Assembly (NCBI GenBank): GCA_046233135.1
Contig: JBJXHN010000002.1
Span: 124,001 to 188,000, forward strand
Reading direction: 5' to 3'
DNA: 64,000 nt
Source of the DNA: JBJXHN01 sp046233135
GTDB taxonomy: Bacteria > Pseudomonadota > Alphaproteobacteria > Rhodospirillales > Rhodospirillaceae
A program made the translations under genes and the position numbers. Under the pieces are notes generated by a model, which made no database searches, was not told the origin of the DNA, and saw only the letters and a program-made list of their open reading frames with translations. This document shows positions 24,297-32,832 of the stretch, piece after piece (position 1 is the stretch's first letter; each line of letters opens with the position of its first letter).

Positions 24297-25109
24297 ATGG
24301 GCATTGGGGCATTCGCCGGGCGGGGCACCGTTCGGATCGAGTGCGCGGCGCGGATCGGATGGGCGATGCAGCCACGGATTTTGGATAGCAACAGCCACGC
24401 AGGCCTGGGAGGGCCGCGGTCTCTGTTCCTGTCGCTATATCTGGTGTTGCTGGGCTTTTTTGTTGTGCTGTTCAGCCTGTCGACGCTGGAAGAAACGCGC
24501 ACCCGGGCGGTGGTCGGCAGCCTGACTGCCACGTTCGCCGGCCCGCAGGGACCCAGCCTGGAAACGGCCTTCCCCAGCCGCAGCGGTGATGTGCTGGGCG
24601 GCGCCCGGTCGATGGTGGTCGACATGGGCGCACTGTTTCAGGCGGAAATCCCGGCCGTGGATGTGCGGGTGATGAGTGCCGGATCCCTGCTGGTGGCCGA
24701 CCTTCCTGCCCGCGCCCTGTTCGTGCCGGCGACCGATCGCCTGCGGCCCGGTCACGACGCCCTGTTCGACCGTATCGTCGCCGGCCTGTCCCGGCCACCG
24801 GCGGGGGTGCGCATGACCCTGTCGGTGATCGGCTTGGTTCCTGCCGTCGAGGTGGGGGCGCCCGTTCCCGGCGCGTCGGCCGATCCGGCGCCGGACTCCG
24901 GACCGGATGCGGGCGCCATGGCGGCGACCCGGTTGGCGGTCAAGCGGGCGGCGGCGCTGGCTCAGGCGCTGCATGCCCGGGGCGCGCCGGCTGATGTGCT
25001 GTCCGCCGGGATCACCGAAGGCTCGGCGGACCGCCTGTCCCTGCGCCTGACGGTGATCCAGGGGGATGAAGACGGCGATCCAGCCGCGTCGTCGGGAGCG
25101 AAGCCATGA
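24297..25109 (+). CDS. MotB-like single-span membrane protein lacking the stator aspartate
   Basis: 270 residues. One membrane helix (about 42-62, SLFLSLYLVLLGFFVVLFSL) has the shape of the MotB channel helix, but where MotB has a proton-binding Asp (as in TFADL of the next gene) this protein has Leu-Tyr. The rest is an Ala/Val/Pro-rich periplasmic domain with no clear OmpA peptidoglycan-binding motif. The ATG at 24297 is used; a second ATG at 24366 (MQPRILDSNS) would put the helix nearer the N-terminus and cannot be excluded. Its stop overlaps the next start (ATGA), so the two are translationally coupled. No motA is present in the window. Confidence 0.7.
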   Translation: MGIGAFAGRGTVRIECAARIGWAMQPRILDSNSHAGLGGPRSLFLSLYLVLLGFFVVLFSLSTLEETRTRAVVGSLTATFAGPQGPSLETAFPSRSGDVLGGARSMVVDMGALFQAEIPAVDVRVMSAGSLLVADLPARALFVPATDRLRPGHDALFDRIVAGLSRPPAGVRMTLSVIGLVPAVEVGAPVPGASADPAPDSGPDAGAMAATRLAVKRAAALAQALHARGAPADVLSAGITEGSADRLSLRLTVIQGDEDGDPAASSGAKP

Positions 25110-25771
25110 CGCAGACGCCTCGGGCCGACATCGCGGCCGTTTCCGCCGGCACGGCGACCGGGTCGGATTCCGGCAATGGCATCTGGCTGGTGACCTTCGC
25201 CGATCTGATCCTGCTGCTGCTGGCCTTTTTCGTGCTGCTGTTCGCCATGGCCGAACCGGACCGCGAGGCTCTGGCCGAGATCGCCCGCATGCTGTCCACG
25301 CGCGGCGAGGCGCCGATTGTCGCGGAAATCGTGCCCGATCCGGCGGAACGCAACATTCGCGCCGTCGACCTGCCGGTGGCGCCCGCCCGCCCGGAGTATC
25401 TGGCCGGCGTGCTGCATGATGTCCTGGCCCGTGACCCGGCGCTGGCTGCGTCCACGGTAACCCTGGCCGACGACCACGTGGTGGTGCGGCCCCCGCCCGG
25501 CGTGCTTGGTGGAACACCGGATAATCCGGTGGCTCTGGGGTCGCTGGCCATATTGCTCGACCGCTTGGACAATCAGGTCCGCGTTGTTGCGCCCGGTGCG
25601 CCGGCGGATGGCCTGGGCGATGCCCTGGCCCGCGCCGTCGATGCGGCCGAGGCCTTGCGACGGAATGGCTACGAACGGCCGCTGACCAGCAGTGTCACCT
25701 TCGCCGATCCGGGGGAAGGGGAGGACGGTCTGGTGCTCCATGTGCTCGGTCACGGGGAGACGGAGCAATGA
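25106..25771 (+). CDS. MotB-like single-span membrane protein with conserved aspartate
   Basis: 221 residues. The membrane helix at about 27-48 (WLVTFADLILLLLAFFVLLF) matches the MotB plug/channel motif, including Asp33, the position that carries protons in MotB. The periplasmic part is only about 170 residues, degenerate relative to OmpA-type peptidoglycan-binding domains. It overlaps both neighbours by four bases (ATGA), making a three-gene translational unit with the MotB-like protein before it and the giant periplasmic protein after it. A true stator role is uncertain since no MotA partner is adjacent. Confidence 0.75.
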   Translation: MTQTPRADIAAVSAGTATGSDSGNGIWLVTFADLILLLLAFFVLLFAMAEPDREALAEIARMLSTRGEAPIVAEIVPDPAERNIRAVDLPVAPARPEYLAGVLHDVLARDPALAASTVTLADDHVVVRPPPGVLGGTPDNPVALGSLAILLDRLDNQVRVVAPGAPADGLGDALARAVDAAEALRRNGYERPLTSSVTFADPGEGEDGLVLHVLGHGETEQ

Positions 25772-28700
25772 GCCGCGCGATCTTCCGCCGATCAGAAATG
25801 CGCCTCGGTGCCAAGGCGCTGATGCTGGCTCTGGCCTTGCTGGTGCTGCACAGCCCCGCCGGCCGGGCTCAGGAGATCCGGGCCGCCACCCATGCGGACT
25901 ACGGCCGTGTGGTTTTCGACTGGGGCACGCCCGTGGCCTTTACCGCCGACGTCATGGGCGGCGCGCTGGTGGTTCAGTTCGACCGTCCGGTCGACTCCGC
26001 GTTGGGCGTGGTCCCGACCGCCTTGCCCGGCCATGTGTCCGATGCCCGGATTTCCCGGGACCGCCGCACCCTCAGTTTCCCGCTGAAGGGGGATTTCCGA
26101 CTGCGCACTTTTACGGCGGGAACGGCCGCCGTGGTCGATCTGCTGGGGGCGCCCATCGGCGTCGATGGTCCCGTGGCGCCGGCGTCCACCGGCGGATCGG
26201 CACCGCCGCGCAGCCAGACGCAGGTCCAGGCCCAGACACGGCCGGCTCCCGCGCCTGCCCCCGCACGCAGTGCCGAAAGCGGCACGCCGCTGCTGGGTGT
26301 TCGGACCGGCGAGCACGATGATTTCTTCCGCGTGGTATTCGACTGGACCCGCGATGTCGACTACAGCGTCGATACCGAGGACGGGGCGGCCGTGGTGCGG
26401 TTCAACCGCCCGGCGCGGATCAACGCCGGTGCCCTGAACGCCGACATGCCCGACGGCATGAAGGGGGTTCGGGCCGGCGTGGAGAATGGCGGACTGGTGG
26501 TGCGCCTGCCGTTGCCGCCCGATGGCCGGGTGCGGCATTTCCGCAGTGGTCCCCGGGTGGCCGTCGATCTGCTGGGGACCATCCCCGACGGAGCGGCCCA
26601 GGCCGTGGCGGCGCGGGAAGAGGCCACAGCCCGGGAGGCGGCTGCACCCCAGACGGCGACGGCACCGGCGACACCCGTACCTCCGCCGCCCCCGCCTCGT
26701 CAGGCGCCGGAAGGGGGGGGCGCTCCCTCGGCTGCCCCCGCTCCCGCTCCCGCTCCCGCCCCCGCCCCGGCTGCGCCTTCGGCCCGGACCCAGGCGGCCC
26801 CTGCCGCACCTGCGCCGGCTCCAGCGCCGGCCGCACAGGTCCCGGCCGGCGGGCATGCCGCGCCGGCAGACGTCGATTCCACCTTGCGCGCGGACGAGCG
26901 GGCGCCGCCACCGGCGGTGATTCCGCCGGTGCGTCCCACCACTCCGCCCGAGGCCTCTCCGGAGGCGCCGGCGGTGGAACCGTCGGATGCCACCGATCCG
27001 CCGCCGCCCCGTGAATCTGTGCCCGCGCCGTTGCAGGCGCAGCGCGCCCCTGAACAGGCCGTGCCGGCGCCCGAACCGCCAAGCCAGGAAACCCGGGGCC
27101 GCGCTGCGGTGCCGTCGGTCTTCGGCGGCAGCGAGACCGCACCACCCAGCCCGGTTCCCGGCGTCGAGCGCCTGGCAGAGGCGCGGGAACGGGGCGAGGA
27201 CCAGCCGGCGATTCCCTATACCCAGGAGCTGTTCACGCTGTCCTTCTCGTGGGACCGGCCGACCGCCGCGGCGGCCTTTCGCCGGGCGGGATATCTGTGG
27301 GTGGTCTTCGACCGCTATCAGGAAGCCGACATCCGCGCCTTGCGGGTGACCGGCGGCGAGGCCGTGCGATTCGCCGAGCAGGTGGACATCGGGCGGGGGG
27401 CGATGGCCGTGCGGTTCATCGTCGATCCTGCCTTCAACCCCAGTTTCCGGCGCGAAGGGCTGTTGTGGATCATGGATCTGCAACGCCAGCCCCTGCGGCC
27501 CGAACGGCCCATCGAGGTGACGCCCCAGCCGCGCTCGCCCGTCGGTCCCCGGCTCTATCTGCCGGTGGCGGAAGGGGGCAACGTGGTGGAGTTCCGCGAT
27601 CCGGAAGTGGGGGACCAGTTGATTGTCGTGCCGGTGATTCCCCTGGGCAACGGCATCTTCCCGGCGCGCGGCTATCCCGACGTGACCCTGCCGGTCACCG
27701 CCCAGGGCGTGCTGGTGGAGCCGGTCAGCCAGGGGGTTACCGTACGGTCCAGCCGCCAGGGGGTGGAAATCACGGCGGAAGGCGGCCTGCGCCTGTCCCG
27801 GGACACGGACCGGCTGGAAGCCCTGTCCCGCATGGGCGGCGAAACCGGCCTGTCGGATATCTTCGACGTGTCCCGCTGGCGGGGCGACGATGGGACACCC
27901 TATCTGTCGCGGCGCCAGGACATGCTGGCGGCGGTGTCCATGGCGCCGGCGACGCGGCGCAACGATGCCCGGCTGGAGCTGGCCCGCTTCTATTTCGCCA
28001 ACGGCTATGCGGCCGAGGCGTTGGGTGTGCTGCGCACCATCCTGCTGAACGGCGGCGAGGACTACGAGGGTCGGCCCACCTTCCGCGCCATTCGCGGCGG
28101 CAGCGAGTTCCTGATGGGCCGCTGGCAGGAGGCGGTGGCGGATCTGGGTCATCCCAGTCTGGCGGATGTGGACGAAGCGGCCTTCTGGCGCTCTGCGGCG
28201 CTGGCCAACATGGGCAACCCGGCTGTGCAGGCGGGGATCATGGAGACCACGGGCGGCGTGCTTGGCGGCTATCCGGACGACCTGAAGGTGCCCCTGGCCA
28301 TGACCGCTGCCGAAGCGGCCATTGCCGCCGCCAACGATCTGTCGGCCCACAATTTCCTGGAAGCGGCGACGGCGGACAGCAACACCCTGCACCAGAAGGC
28401 CCATTTGGCCTTCCTGGAAGGCCAGCTGCAGGAAAGCAGCGGTGCCTACGAGGCGGCCCTGGATGCCTATATGCAGGCGGAGGATCTGAACTCCACCAAA
28501 TGGACCCCCTTCGCCCGCCGGCAGCGGCTGGAGCTGGAATACCAGCTGGACCGCATCACCGCTGCGGATCTGATCCAGGGGCTGGAGCGCCTGCGCTTCT
28601 CCTGGCGCGGGGATGATTGGGAATTCTCGCTGCTGCGTCGCCTGGCCGAACTGCATCTGGGCGAAGGGCACTACGGGGCGTCGCTGCGGCTGCTGAAGCT

Positions 28701-29574
28701 GGCGGCCACCTATTTCGAAGGCCGTCCGGACGTGCGCGAGGTGACCGAGGAGATGGGCCGCATCTTCGAGGACCTGTACCTGAAGGGCGGGGCGGACAAC
28801 CTGTCGCCGATCACTGCCATCGCGCTTTATGACGAATTCCGCGAGCTGACCCCGGCCGGGACCAAAGGCGACGAGATGATCCGCCTGCTCGCCGACCGGC
28901 TGGTGGCGGTGGACCTGTTGGAACAGGCCGCGACTCTGCTCGACCGGCAGATCAATCAACGGCTGACGAATCCCAACGAGGACCGCTCCCGGGTGGGCGC
29001 GCGGCTGGCCCTGGTGCGGCTGCTGAACGAACAGCCGGAGATGGCCCTGAACGCGCTGGATGCCACCGATGGTGTGGCCGACCTGCCGCCGGAGCAGGTG
29101 CAGCACCGGACGCACCTGAAGGCCCAGGCCCTGGCCGGTGTCGGCCGGCCCAACGAGGCGATTGCCCTGCTGGAAGGGGATGTGACGGAAGATGCGCGGA
29201 TGTTGCGCGCGGAAATCTTCTGGAAGGCGCAGAACTGGCCGGATGCGGCGCGGGCGATCAGCGAGCTGGTGCCGACGCCGGTGCGCGGGCAGACCCTGGA
29301 AGCGCGGGACGCCATGCGGGTGGTGGATTGGGCGACGGCTTTGACCCTGGCCGGCGACGATCCGCAGGTGGCCTTGCTGCGCCGCCGTTTCGAAGAGGCC
29401 ATGCGCGGTACCGACTATTTCGAAGCCTTCGACCTGATCACCAGCCCGACGGAACGCGGCGTGCCCGACTTCTCGTCCGTCAACGCCAAGGTGGCCCAGG
29501 CGGAAGAGTTCCGCAGCTATCTTGCCGCCTATCGTGCCCGCCTGAAGAACGAACGCCTGAGTGCGCTGAACTAA
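25768..29574 (+). CDS. Giant periplasmic protein with AMIN-like repeats and TPR-like helical region
   Basis: 1268 residues, function unknown. After a signal peptide (ALALLVLHSPAGRAQ) there are three related beta-type units. The first (about 41-130) and second (about 181-272) both begin with an RVVFDW motif and continue VVQFDRP or VVRFNRP, ending VAVDLLG or VVDLLGA. A third, more distant unit near 488-590 reads LSFSWDRP...LWVVFDRY. This order resembles AMIN-type envelope domains. Pro/Ala-rich linkers (about 275-470) separate them. From about 680 to the end is alpha-helical with TPR-like spacing (LELARFYFANGYAAEALGVL, AFLEGQLQESSGAYEAALDA). It overlaps the MotB-like gene by four bases and ends before a terminator. 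Context after cheZ suggests a flagellar or envelope scaffold. Confidence 0.8.
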   Translation: MSRAIFRRSEMRLGAKALMLALALLVLHSPAGRAQEIRAATHADYGRVVFDWGTPVAFTADVMGGALVVQFDRPVDSALGVVPTALPGHVSDARISRDRRTLSFPLKGDFRLRTFTAGTAAVVDLLGAPIGVDGPVAPASTGGSAPPRSQTQVQAQTRPAPAPAPARSAESGTPLLGVRTGEHDDFFRVVFDWTRDVDYSVDTEDGAAVVRFNRPARINAGALNADMPDGMKGVRAGVENGGLVVRLPLPPDGRVRHFRSGPRVAVDLLGTIPDGAAQAVAAREEATAREAAAPQTATAPATPVPPPPPPRQAPEGGGAPSAAPAPAPAPAPAPAAPSARTQAAPAAPAPAPAPAAQVPAGGHAAPADVDSTLRADERAPPPAVIPPVRPTTPPEASPEAPAVEPSDATDPPPPRESVPAPLQAQRAPEQAVPAPEPPSQETRGRAAVPSVFGGSETAPPSPVPGVERLAEARERGEDQPAIPYTQELFTLSFSWDRPTAAAAFRRAGYLWVVFDRYQEADIRALRVTGGEAVRFAEQVDIGRGAMAVRFIVDPAFNPSFRREGLLWIMDLQRQPLRPERPIEVTPQPRSPVGPRLYLPVAEGGNVVEFRDPEVGDQLIVVPVIPLGNGIFPARGYPDVTLPVTAQGVLVEPVSQGVTVRSSRQGVEITAEGGLRLSRDTDRLEALSRMGGETGLSDIFDVSRWRGDDGTPYLSRRQDMLAAVSMAPATRRNDARLELARFYFANGYAAEALGVLRTILLNGGEDYEGRPTFRAIRGGSEFLMGRWQEAVADLGHPSLADVDEAAFWRSAALANMGNPAVQAGIMETTGGVLGGYPDDLKVPLAMTAAEAAIAAANDLSAHNFLEAATADSNTLHQKAHLAFLEGQLQESSGAYEAALDAYMQAEDLNSTKWTPFARRQRLELEYQLDRITAADLIQGLERLRFSWRGDDWEFSLLRRLAELHLGEGHYGASLRLLKLAATYFEGRPDVREVTEEMGRIFEDLYLKGGADNLSPITAIALYDEFRELTPAGTKGDEMIRLLADRLVAVDLLEQAATLLDRQINQRLTNPNEDRSRVGARLALVRLLNEQPEMALNALDATDGVADLPPEQVQHRTHLKAQALAGVGRPNEAIALLEGDVTEDARMLRAEIFWKAQNWPDAARAISELVPTPVRGQTLEARDAMRVVDWATALTLAGDDPQVALLRRRFEEAMRGTDYFEAFDLITSPTERGVPDFSSVNAKVAQAEEFRSYLAAYRARLKNERLSALN

Positions 29575-29610
29575 AATCCGCTCCGCCGGCCGAGGCTGGT
29601 ATGCAGATAT

Positions 29611-29644
29611 GAAAAACGGGAGGGCATCGGCTCTCCCGTTTTTC
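29611..29644. terminator. Bidirectional terminator after the giant periplasmic protein
   Basis: Perfect 12-bp stem GAAAAACGGGAG with CTCCCGTTTTTC and a 10-base loop; A-tract and T-tract are part of the stem, so it can work in both directions between two convergent units. Confidence 0.9.
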
Positions 29645-29668
29645 ATTGGTGATGTGGGGGTGCGGTCG

Positions 29669-30261
29669 TCATGCGGTCTTCCGGTATACCGGGAAAACGC
29701 TGGCATCGCCGTAGTCCTTGATCGGCGTGGCGTTCTTCAGGGCATCCATGTCCGAATCGGAAATCACGAAGTCCACGGCAGCTTTGGTGCGCATGTGGTC
29801 CGGATTCGCCGTTTTCGGCAGGGGCAGCAGACCCAGTTGCAGGCAGTAGCGGATGCACAGTTGCGGGATGCCGACGTCGTATTTGGCGGCCATCGCGGCG
29901 ATCTCGCCGTTGGTCAGGATCTGGCCGTGACCGAAGGGCGAATAGGCTTCCACGACCATGCCCCTGCCCTTCGTATCGTCGATCAGGTCGAAGGGCCTGT
30001 TGCTGACATGGGCAAGGATCTGATTAAGCATCGGCTTGACCGATGCGGAGTCGAACAGCTCGTCGCGGGCAACGCCACAAGCGCGCAGGCCTTCGCCGAC
30101 GCCCCGTTCGTTCTGATAGGCCTGTGCCGTATCGATGTTGCGGTAGCCCAGGTCCACGGCTGCACGCACGGCCTACGCGACCTTGCGATCATCCAGGTGC
30201 CTATCCCGAGCTTGGGGATCGGCACGCCGTTGGGCAGGGTGTAGGTGTCTTGCAGGATCAC
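29669..30261 (-). pseudogene. Aldo/keto reductase pseudogene (frameshift, amber stop, internal deletion)
   Basis: The N-terminus ILQDTYTLPNGVPIPKLGIG then TWMI is a typical aldo/keto reductase start but is in a different frame from the rest. In the following frame the sequence reads DRKVA-stop-AVRAAVDLGYRNIDTAQ, where an expected glutamine codon is TAG. After ARDELF the protein jumps to a late segment (SVKPMLNQILAHVSN), so about 90 residues are missing, including the catalytic Lys and His region. The C-terminal part (VVEAYSPFGHGQIL, LPLPKTANPDHMRTK) is intact. At least three independent lesions show it is dead. It lies alone beside a terminator shared with the upstream convergent gene. Confidence 0.88.
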
Positions 30262-30433
30262 CCGCTTGGCCCTGTCATCTAAAGTTCCGTCGAACGGCCA
30301 GAGGCACCGGCCAGTCAGCCCACTCTAATGTGACGGGATACCCACGATTACCCGGGGGAGTTCGAAGCTGTTCATGAGTACGGCACATGAGTGGCCGGTC
30401 TCGGTTTCAGTCTCGGGGCCGGAGGAGAAAGGC

Positions 30434-30874
30434 TCAGCCCTTGTCGACCGGGGCGGCCAGGCATTGCGCGTCGGAGACCGGCTCCTTCCAGTCCACGGGC
30501 TTGCCGTCCAGATATTCGTTGATCGCCACGTGCTGCATGGCGGTGGTGTCGGTTGCGCCGTGCCAATGGCGGCGGCCGCAGTTGCACCAGATCAGGTCTC
30601 CGGGGCGGATCTCGGTCTTGGGACTCCCTTCGCACTGGGTCCAGCCCACGCCACTGGTCACCGGCAGGATCTGACCCAGGGGGCGGGTATGCCAGTTGGT
30701 GCGGGCGCCGGGTTCGAAGGTTACCACGGCAACTCCGACCCGGGCGGGGGCGGTGAAATTGCGGTCGATGCGAACGCGGCCGGTAAACCACCCCGCCAGC
30801 CCGTCGATGGCCTTGCCGGAGCCGGCGGGCTCGGGTAGCGGACAGCGGCCGTTTCCGGCCGCCGCTTCCCTCAT
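30434..30874 (-). CDS. Cupin-domain protein with an altered metal site
   Basis: 146 residues, single cupin. The core ARVGVAVVTFEPGARTNWHT then PLGQILPVTSGVGW, ending IRPGDLIWCNCGRRHWHGAT, matches small bacterial cupins of the carboxymuconolactone-associated kind. These normally have WHTHPLGQ; here the second His is Arg64, while His62, His103 and His105 remain, so metal binding may be weakened or changed. WCNCGRRHWHG also departs from the usual WFPPGxKHWHG. The substrate is unknown. It sits between a pseudogene and fliP and is not part of the flagellar unit by function. Confidence 0.78.
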   Translation of the reverse strand: MREAAAGNGRCPLPEPAGSGKAIDGLAGWFTGRVRIDRNFTAPARVGVAVVTFEPGARTNWHTRPLGQILPVTSGVGWTQCEGSPKTEIRPGDLIWCNCGRRHWHGATDTTAMQHVAINEYLDGKPVDWKEPVSDAQCLAAPVDKG

Positions 30875-30936
30875 AACTGTCTGAAACGGAATTCATGAAA
30901 GACGCGGGAGAGGCGCCCCGGGCGCCTCCGGTGGGG

Positions 30937-31770
30937 CTACCCTCCCCCAAGCGGGCCGAAGCTTTGCATCAGCGATCCGACGAGCAGATACCAGCCGTCC
31001 ACCAGCACGAAAAAGATCAGCTTGAACGGCATCGCCAGCATCATGGGCGGCAGCATCATCATGCCCATGGACATCAGGACCGAGGCGATCACCATGTCGA
31101 TCACCACGAACGGCAGATAGATCAGAAAGCCGATTTCGAACGCCCGGCGCAACTCGCTGATCATAAACGCCGGCACCAGGGCCTGGAGCGAAACCTGCTC
31201 CGGCTCAGGGGCGGTTTCGTTGTTGAAGGTCATGAACAGTTCCAGGTCCTTGGCGCGCACGTGGGACAGCATGAACCGGCGGAACGGCTGGGCCGTGCGT
31301 TCGAAGGCTTCCATCTCGTCGATCTGCTCGTCGATCAACGGGCGCAGACCTTCATCCCAGGCCTGTTCGAGGGTTGGCGCCATGATGAAAAAGGTCATGA
31401 ACATGGCCAGGCTGACCAGCACCATGTTGGGCGGGGCGGTCTGGGTGGCCAGGGCGTGGCGCAGGACGGCGAAGACCACCACGATCCGGGTGAAGCTGGT
31501 GACCATCACCAGCAGCCCCGGCGCCACGCTCAGCACCGTCAGCAAGCCCACCAGCTGGACGATGCGGCCGGTGGTCGATCCGCCACCTTCTCCGCCGATA
31601 TCGATGGTCACCTGCTGTGCCCAGGCGTCTGCGCCCGGGACCAGGGCCAGCAGTGCCGTGACCGCCAGCAGGGCGGTGCCGGCGGTCGCCAGGACCCAGG
31701 GGCGCTTGCGGGATCGCCTGCGGCCCGGTGCAGAGATCACGGAGGCGGTGAGGGTCGGCATGCCGGTCAT
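30937..31770 (-). CDS. fliP: Flagellar export gate protein FliP
   Basis: 277 residues. Core component of the type III export gate in the MS-ring. A signal-peptide-like N-terminus (ATAGTALLAVTALLALVPGADAWA) precedes FliP hallmarks: LLTVLSVAPGLLVMVTSFTR, VFAVLRHALATQTAPPNMVL, the lumenal region, then FMISELRRAFEIGFLIYLPF and MGMMMLPPMMLAMPFKLIFF. Its start overlaps the fliO stop (ATGA). The group here is flhB-like, unknown, fliO, fliP; the partner genes fliQ, fliR and flhB lie in the divergent operon starting at 33.5 kb. Confidence 0.97.
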   Translation of the reverse strand: MTGMPTLTASVISAPGRRRSRKRPWVLATAGTALLAVTALLALVPGADAWAQQVTIDIGGEGGGSTTGRIVQLVGLLTVLSVAPGLLVMVTSFTRIVVVFAVLRHALATQTAPPNMVLVSLAMFMTFFIMAPTLEQAWDEGLRPLIDEQIDEMEAFERTAQPFRRFMLSHVRAKDLELFMTFNNETAPEPEQVSLQALVPAFMISELRRAFEIGFLIYLPFVVIDMVIASVLMSMGMMMLPPMMLAMPFKLIFFVLVDGWYLLVGSLMQSFGPLGGG

Positions 31771-32231
31771 GGGCGGGGGTCTTCCGCCGGCGGCTGCGCA
31801 GCCGGCTCAGCCGCCGTTTCGGATTTGGACCCGGGGGTACCCACCGGCGGGTCGATTCGGCCGGAAGGGCCGGCCGCGGGTTCGGACCGATCCGACCGGT
31901 TCAGCATGGCGGCGAAGGGCTGCCGGGCGGGGCCGGAAACCGGGGGCTCTTCGGGTGCGTCCGGGGACGTGGCGATGCGGCTTTCGATCACCACATCCGA
32001 ACCTCCGCCGGTCAGCACCAGGTGCTCCACGTCGTCGCGGCGGATCAGCACCAGGCGCCGCTTCTGGTCGACGGCGGCGACTTCAACGATGCCCAGCCGC
32101 CGGCGGCCGCGCTTGCTCCCCAGCGGCAGAGCCCCGGCGCCCAGTCGGCGCAGAACCCAGACGACAGCCAGGATCATCCCCAGAACGAGGATCAGGACGA
32201 GGATGAACTGCATGTAGGTCGCCAGATCCAT
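31767..32231 (-). CDS. fliO: Flagellar export-assembly protein FliO
   Basis: 154 residues. An N-terminal membrane helix (FILVLILVLGMILAVVWVLR) leads into a short cytoplasmic SH3-like segment (RRRLGIVEVAAVDQKRRLVLIRRDDVEHLVLTGG) typical of FliO, then a disordered Pro/Ser tail. FliO helps FliP assemble into the export gate. Overlaps fliP by four bases, and lies 53 bp after the next upstream gene. Confidence 0.92.
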   Translation of the reverse strand: MDLATYMQFILVLILVLGMILAVVWVLRRLGAGALPLGSKRGRRRLGIVEVAAVDQKRRLVLIRRDDVEHLVLTGGGSDVVIESRIATSPDAPEEPPVSGPARQPFAAMLNRSDRSEPAAGPSGRIDPPVGTPGSKSETAAEPAAQPPAEDPRP

Positions 32232-32284
32232 CGGGCGGACTCTCCTTCGGGAAAGGGACGGCCGGACGCGGCCGGAAAGTGGGA

Positions 32285-32830
32285 TCAGGCAGCGCCCGTC
32301 GGCTTCGACCCGTCCCGCGACGGGCTGGAGGATACCTTGTCCGCTTCGTCGGGGGGAGGGGGTGCCGTCGGGCTTTCTCCGCCCCCGGTATTTGCGCCTT
32401 TCTCCGCCACTGCCTTTTCCGCATCCGTGGTGGCATTGTCCACCGCAGCGGGCGCGGCCGGGGCTGTCCGTTTGGGGGAGGGCGCCGGACGCGGGCCGGC
32501 GGTGCGGCCATAGGCTGCCGCCGCATTGCGGGCGCCGGCCGGGGTGTGGTTGGCGGCGTCGGCAGCATCCAGCAGGGGGGCGAAATGGTGGCGCAGGTCG
32601 GCTTCCAGCGCGTCGAGGCTTTCCATCAGCTGCTCGAGCGCGGGCAGGAAGGTCCGTCCCTGTTCGCGGGGCAGGGCGATGACGGCCTGGCAGACGACCG
32701 CCGCCTTGGTCTGCAGGGCGCTGAGGTCGACGGCGCGCTTGTCATTGATCAGGCGCCGGGCCGTGGCCACCACCGAGGCGATCTTCTCCAGTTCCAGGGA
32801 GATGCCGTCCGGACCTTGAAGATGGCTCAT
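32285..32830 (-). CDS. Unknown helical protein in the fliO-fliP operon
   Basis: 181 residues, family not recognised. Residues 1-85 are alpha-helical with regular heptad-like leucines (ISLELEKIASVVATARRLIN, then FLPALEQLMESLDALEADL). Residues 95-181 are low-complexity Ala/Pro/Ser/Gly. No signal or membrane span. It starts two bases after the stop of the small flhB-like gene and precedes fliO, so it is surely co-expressed with export-gate genes. A role as an export chaperone or docking protein is an inference from position and shape. Confidence 0.65.
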   Translation of the reverse strand: MSHLQGPDGISLELEKIASVVATARRLINDKRAVDLSALQTKAAVVCQAVIALPREQGRTFLPALEQLMESLDALEADLRHHFAPLLDAADAANHTPAGARNAAAAYGRTAGPRPAPSPKRTAPAAPAAVDNATTDAEKAVAEKGANTGGGESPTAPPPPDEADKVSSSPSRDGSKPTGAA

Positions 32831-32832
32831 GT

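Noticed and set aside
25792..29706. A 1304-codon open frame on the minus strand, antisense to the giant periplasmic protein
   Set aside because: It follows the GC-rich third-position pattern of the plus-strand gene, is Gly/Arg/His/Gln-rich without domains, and would overlap the terminator and the sense gene, which has a signal peptide, repeats and an ATGA overlap with its neighbour.
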